Shown piece after piece: positions 63,301 through 64,000 of a stretch of 64,000 nt of DNA (position 1 is the stretch's first letter; each line of letters begins with the position of its first letter). Source of the stretch: Colias croceus (lineage: Eukaryota > Arthropoda > Insecta > Lepidoptera > Pieridae); contig NC_059554.1 in the NCBI RefSeq assembly GCF_905220415.1, positions 8,891,001-8,955,000 of the forward strand, in the 5' to 3' direction. Position numbers and translations under genes: made by a program. Under the pieces are notes generated by a model. The model did no database searches. It saw only the letters and a program-made list of their open reading frames with translations, and was not told the origin of the DNA.

Positions 63301-63945
63301 TTACATGATTTTTTTTTATTTTCCCTGCGTATTCCACTCACCCCAGCCTCGGGTCCAGCTGGCTCTCAATGACCACCCCCTCCACGCCGCCCAGGGGGTC
63401 GGCAGCCAGCTCCATGAGCTGCGCCTGCACGTGCAGCGCCTCCAGCAGGGCCGGCAGGTGCAGCCGCTTGAGGGCCGACACGCTCACCGCTTGGACTTCG
63501 CCCCCTAGCGCTTCGCACACCACGCCGTGCTGTGCCAGCGATTTGAGCGTGCGCTCCTGTTGATAGGTTTTTTTTTCGGTAAACAAAAAAAAATCGTATT
63601 TAAATTTTAAACATTGTCGCTTGGGCATGCTTTTATTCATCATACAGGAAAATTCCATTAATTTTTTTATGAAATTTATATACTTAAATTCTTTTAAAGT
63701 AAAATTAAAAATATGATGAAAGTCTGTAAAGCAATTAACATTATACACAGTGTAACATAAAATATGTTATACAATGCTAAATAACACTTGATTTTTTTTT
63801 ATTTTGCCTGCATATAATATCTATTTATAGCACACTAAAAGAGCAATATGACACATAAAGCAACACACAAATATATAAAATAGAGGCATACCTACAATGT
63901 TTACACCTGGCTTGTCCACTTTGTTGACCGCCACAAGAATTGGAA
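48382..63945 (-). CDS. MTIF2: Mitochondrial translation initiation factor IF-2 (partial, 5' end outside window)
   Basis: Exons in coding order: 63945-63896, 63556-63342, 57361-57283, 56678-56553, 55723-55498, 54863-54742, 52901-52718, 52255-52115, 48551-48382; 1313 nt, about 437 residues of some 700. Known role: GTPase placing initiator tRNA on the mitochondrial small ribosomal subunit. Seen: end of the GTPase domain with the NKVD guanine-specificity motif (AVNKVDKPG), VQAVSVSAL as G5, then LVQRGTLRKGCILVAG of domain II, a Lys/Arg-rich helical linker (exon 55723-55498), SVVIKGDVDGSVEAILDIL and ELVHFGVGPVAPTDVE of the third domain, IYAFNVE, and C-terminal KVPVAGCRCTKGSL, ending TDWDPGF as in vertebrates. 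Frame is continuous at every junction, using a GTAGGT donor after 63896. The intron 63341-57362 contains a 5.3-kb LINE. Confidence 0.94.
49124..49198 (+). other. 24-codon ORF with possible splice donor
   Basis: ATG in a fair context (ATAAACATGG) opens MVNFGGQNIDGENIRKKMLR followed by RQVK and a stop; a CAG|GTGAAA donor-like site lies at its end. It lies inside an MTIF2 intron on the opposite strand, directly before a repeat element. It could be the first exon of a decayed mobile gene. Weak. Confidence 0.2.
49199..49775. mobile_element. Interspersed repeat with GGGTTCCGTA ends
   Basis: Left part 'ccggccaagtgcgagtcggg' then 'agggttccgtagc'. The right part holds tandem 'acggacag' units, then 'gggttccgttt' and 'gctacggaaccct', an inverted match to the left end. 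The family is very common in Lepidoptera by general knowledge. A fragment lies at 31868-31912. Confidence 0.75.
50478..51220. mobile_element. 743-bp foldback element with 8-bp target duplication
   Basis: Starts GGTAAAATGTACTTTAAG and ends CTTAAAGTACATTTTAGCC; the arms are inverted copies for about 210 bp. AAATATGA flanks both sides (50470-50477 and 51221-51228). The centre is a GC-rich stretch with 'cgctcgcttcgctcgctcgg'. No transposase. In an MTIF2 intron. Confidence 0.86.
51229..52114. other. MTIF2 intron stretch with two small stem-loops
   Basis: No gene. At 51455-51484 'cgacctt...aaggtcg' can pair; at 51502-51527 TCCGGCAACG and CGTTGCCGGA form a perfect 10-bp stem with a 6-base loop. The remainder is A/T-rich and unrecognised. 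Confidence 0.45.
53299..54139. mobile_element. TA-target TIR element, copy 3
   Basis: 841 bp, same ends and TA flanks as copies 1 and 2. Its right flank runs straight into a family B SINE-like repeat. In an MTIF2 intron. Confidence 0.88.
54140..54319 (+). repeat. SINE-like repeat (family B)
   Basis: TAGCTGTGCCCCTCGGTTTC ... CTTATAGCCTTCCTCGATAA ... TATTAGTATAGATT. Inverse orientation copy at 41374-41570. Confidence 0.75.
54537..54720. repeat. Interspersed repeat ending gcgggcgaagccgcgggcgg
   Basis: 'aaaacaaagtcgttttttatg' ... 'aaactaacgaacggattttg' ... GCGGGCGAAGCCGCGGGCGG. Ends 22 bp from the 3' border of MTIF2 exon 54742-54863. Confidence 0.6.
54970..55145. repeat. Interspersed repeat of the 'gaagtgaaacttctttagccg' family
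   Basis: 'gaagtgaaacttctttagcc' 'gcgttgagagttaaatttcaaggt' ... 'cgacacacacgctcttttt'. Clearly related to 63050-63190. Confidence 0.55.
55782..56430. repeat. Inverted repeat pair in an MTIF2 intron
   Basis: 55782-55942 and 56223-56376 are inverted copies of an about 160-bp block (CTAGAATATACAACTTGAAC ... CCATCGCGCCA and its reverse complement), separated by about 280 bp. A further 'gccaaagaagtataacttct' piece lies at about 56382-56430. Confidence 0.8.
56811..57010 (+). repeat. SINE-like repeat in an MTIF2 intron
   Basis: CTAGCTTCCGTCCGCGACTC ... 'catcgaaatcgaaccgatag' ... CAGACAGACAGACAGACA. Related in layout to family A but diverged. Confidence 0.65.
57684..58847 (+). CDS. LINE ORF1 protein with PHD finger
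   Basis: 387 residues. Cys3, Cys6, Cys17, Cys20, His25, Cys28, Cys49 and Cys52 fit a PHD-type C4HC3 finger. A coiled-coil-like region follows (about 140-215, with EKIRMLERENSQLRSDLNN), then the conserved C-terminal half of CR1/jockey ORF1 proteins (LNHIEISGIPE, ISTHRIGMKR, RPRLIAVQL, RVFINERLTKENRQLYGKVR). By family, an RNA-binding chaperone of the retrotransposition particle; the C-terminal part is related to the baculovirus FP-protein domain family. Intact start and stop. Confidence 0.88.
   Translation: MICAACSMSVTEGQLLCVRCEGSYHYMCINMPTSYYNKNLRELKRSWTCPSCKTNNTRRKGDDTPTRKQFEVESSSINLNMSCDEISTPAQASTITFDRFEQLLDSRITAMYTKFTQDFLGEFNTAMGKFKLEFTETTDYLQSQITDIKSEVNINAEKIRMLERENSQLRSDLNNTNKKLSNLQSIPDLQATVTALKTELNDRQQANLLNHIEISGIPEHNNESLGHIIITTASKLGINLDERDIISTHRIGMKRAPVTETEDTCIGNKQLNERSPRPRLIAVQLARRSIRDEFLKQARVKRGLTTSDMGLPPHNPTRVFINERLTKENRQLYGKVRALAATFRWRFVWTKNGRVMAKKSENDNICIFRTEDDISRLFHNIESSNNC
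58738..59517 (+). CDS. Uncharacterised hydrophobic ORF bridging LINE ORF1 and ORF2
   Basis: 259 codons, open in the +1 frame relative to ORF1. The first ATG lies inside ORF1 (110-nt overlap) and the stop lies 14 nt past the first ATG of ORF2 (59504). About 223 codons lie between ORF1 and ORF2. The product is dominated by Leu, Ile, Tyr, Phe and Cys, with several candidate membrane helices such as YLILLICTILLILTSIFL. No family is recognised. The DNA is T-rich, which favours hydrophobic codons and fewer stops, so it may be non-coding. Other frames across the same stretch contain many stops. Confidence 0.3.
   Translation: MDVLWLRKVKMITFVYFELKMIYHVYFTILNQVIIVKLQLTFILYYLNYCIVTFKTPFYTKLKIHLCVFHKIYYFKSINIPLFNDIICYLKLGYNIWDCLLTSLEFDCVLIIIFYIMHVVCMCYGCCFIVCYLVSSLFSYKSYLNILFKSINNQFAVNLFYLIIKRYSSFIYVLTISYHYYLYYLILLICTILLILTSIFLKFNFLSHSLFIFLLSHVLHIMHIKIILHTLSMYTIQKFIIYCSHSYTSIKCFVINDKL
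59504..62353 (+). CDS. LINE ORF2: AP-type endonuclease and reverse transcriptase
   Basis: About 949 residues from the first ATG (frame open from 59495). N-terminal endonuclease/exonuclease/phosphatase fold: LFNAGSLGTKHDEL, INETWL, GGGVGFYIKRG, IIGTAYRPPW, MLGDFNIN, and SLIDVICSD. The RT domain follows with LRPISILPFMSKILEKVV, YQSGFRKRRSTSTAL, LLDFSRAFDSINF, TRGVPQGSILGPLLFILY, the catalytic YADD near residue 664, and a C-terminal region with RNLGVVFDGGLNFERHV and ATKCWNNIPPPIK. Nicks DNA and copies the RNA at the target. No stops or frameshifts seen, so the enzyme could be active. Confidence 0.93.
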   Translation: MISYKKNFSVALFNAGSLGTKHDELLSAIQRHSPDLLAINETWLHEGQEARAPSVPGYTFRHRPRPPALRARGGGVGFYIKRGITARTCVNPPANLVEQYWVKVTVNSRSVIIGTAYRPPWLNADIFFDALTESISSFSAYDNLIMLGDFNINLLCPADRNTLRLQNFLSSLKLQNCVGEPTHFTSHSESLIDVICSDATTDSVTVDYIPDLGAHAFIVSEFKFKKDKPPIKRFSFRPLKDINVDEFNKSLNNIHWNEIVRLADVEAMVNLLNQHIVTLYDTYAPLKSVTLRDRFAPWFTSNLRHLMWLRDNAHTRYRKTKDKNRFEDYKSLKRLANVTLYSEKKAYFDKNINSNLNNSKALWKNLKRTVLPNFKCGSYLPDHLCDADGINEHFLNVPGSNQVEERDLRFFTSNRFGENKFSFVPVSDYYVGKVILDIKSNAQGIDGISRDMLILTLPHSLSAITAIINRSLTSSVFPSQWKTALIRPIPKTNNPSTVKDLRPISILPFMSKILEKVVHAQVSKYCESYNIFPTYQSGFRKRRSTSTALLDVVDNLLNARDSGHASIIALLDFSRAFDSINFSLLLSKLVFYGFDENCVSWFNSYIYDRYQQVVITKSDGSHVSSALYPVTRGVPQGSILGPLLFILYSADIANCLKKCNYHLYADDLQLYLPINRSCVHDCLQNINDDLQRISEWSTRNSLCLNPCKSKFLITGTKKQISYVSMYSPSLSIDSCPLEQVAVARNLGVVFDGGLNFERHVTEIVSNCFYRLKTIYKIREFLSVDLRVRLCEAVILSKLNYCVAVYGPCLLERSQRLIQRLQNACTRFCLNIPHRSHVTPFINSLNHLRIKNRQNLFLACMMFDIVKNKTPEYLYAKLLWRSQTSRNEVRGVTKELSVPSHKTAAFRGSFRYAATKCWNNIPPPIKCLQTKFSFRRAYKKYLMSLQLLPP
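62925..63341. repeat. MTIF2 intron remainder with 'gaagtgaaaattcttaaggcacg' repeat
   Basis: 63050-63190 carries 'gcacgttgagagtaaaattc', 'aaggtcgcgtcatgg' and 'cgtacgctcggcacacaccc', a diverged copy of the repeat at 54970-55145. The rest is A/T-rich. Confidence 0.5.
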
Positions 63946-64000
63946 CTGAAATAAAAAAAAAACATTATTCACTATCTATATTGTTAAACTCAATAAATAA

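Overview
The window looks like nuclear DNA from an insect, most likely a moth or butterfly (Lepidoptera). The genes are conserved animal genes split into many short exons. The introns are A/T-rich and full of repeats typical of Lepidoptera: SINE-like tails ending in a 'gcgggcgaagcc...ctagt' block, LINE tails ending in (AATA)n, and many small inverted-repeat DNA transposons. No bacterial operons, rRNA, convincing tRNA or CRISPR array were seen.

Layout. (1) 1-4.4 kb: the 3' half of a 12-TM SLC7 amino-acid transporter, + strand, running in from the left. (2) 5-6.7 kb: a foldback MITE abutting a decayed Tc1-like element. (3) 7.06-23.6 kb: the complete DDB1 gene, + strand, 23 exons and 1141 codons plus stop. 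Its introns hold a nested foldback/mariner pair, several MITEs, SINE-like copies and four minisatellites. (4) 23.6-33.9 kb: transposon country. It holds a TA-target element inserted into a tandem duplication, a 4.8-kb element bounded by inverted repeats that carries a broken pogo/Tigger-like transposase, a hAT remnant and one intact ORF, and a P-like element with a THAP-type peptide. (5) 33.9-37.3 kb: NUDT14 (UDP-sugar pyrophosphatase), - strand. (6) 38.07-39.64 kb: intronless HTATSF1, + strand, divergent from NUDT14. (7) 40.55-44.98 kb: WDR20, + strand, 4 exons. (8) 48.38-63.95 kb: the C-terminal two thirds of MTIF2 (mitochondrial IF-2), - strand, running out of the right edge. One of its introns holds a nearly complete CR1/jockey-type LINE in the opposite orientation.

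The host genes are housekeeping functions: ubiquitin-ligase adaptor, deubiquitinase cofactor, splicing/transcription factor, mitochondrial translation, nucleotide-sugar hydrolysis and amino-acid transport. They are neighbours rather than a pathway. The most unusual item is an uninterrupted 259-codon, very hydrophobic reading frame that bridges LINE ORF1 and ORF2 and overlaps the first ATG of ORF2 by 14 nt. Other notable items are an element whose empty target site is preserved in the adjacent duplicate, several foldback elements with readable target-site duplications, and a repeat array that tandemly multiplies splice-site-like motifs just upstream of a DDB1 exon. Exon borders come from reading GT/AG signals and frame continuity by eye, checked by exon-length sums for DDB1, WDR20, NUDT14 and MTIF2.
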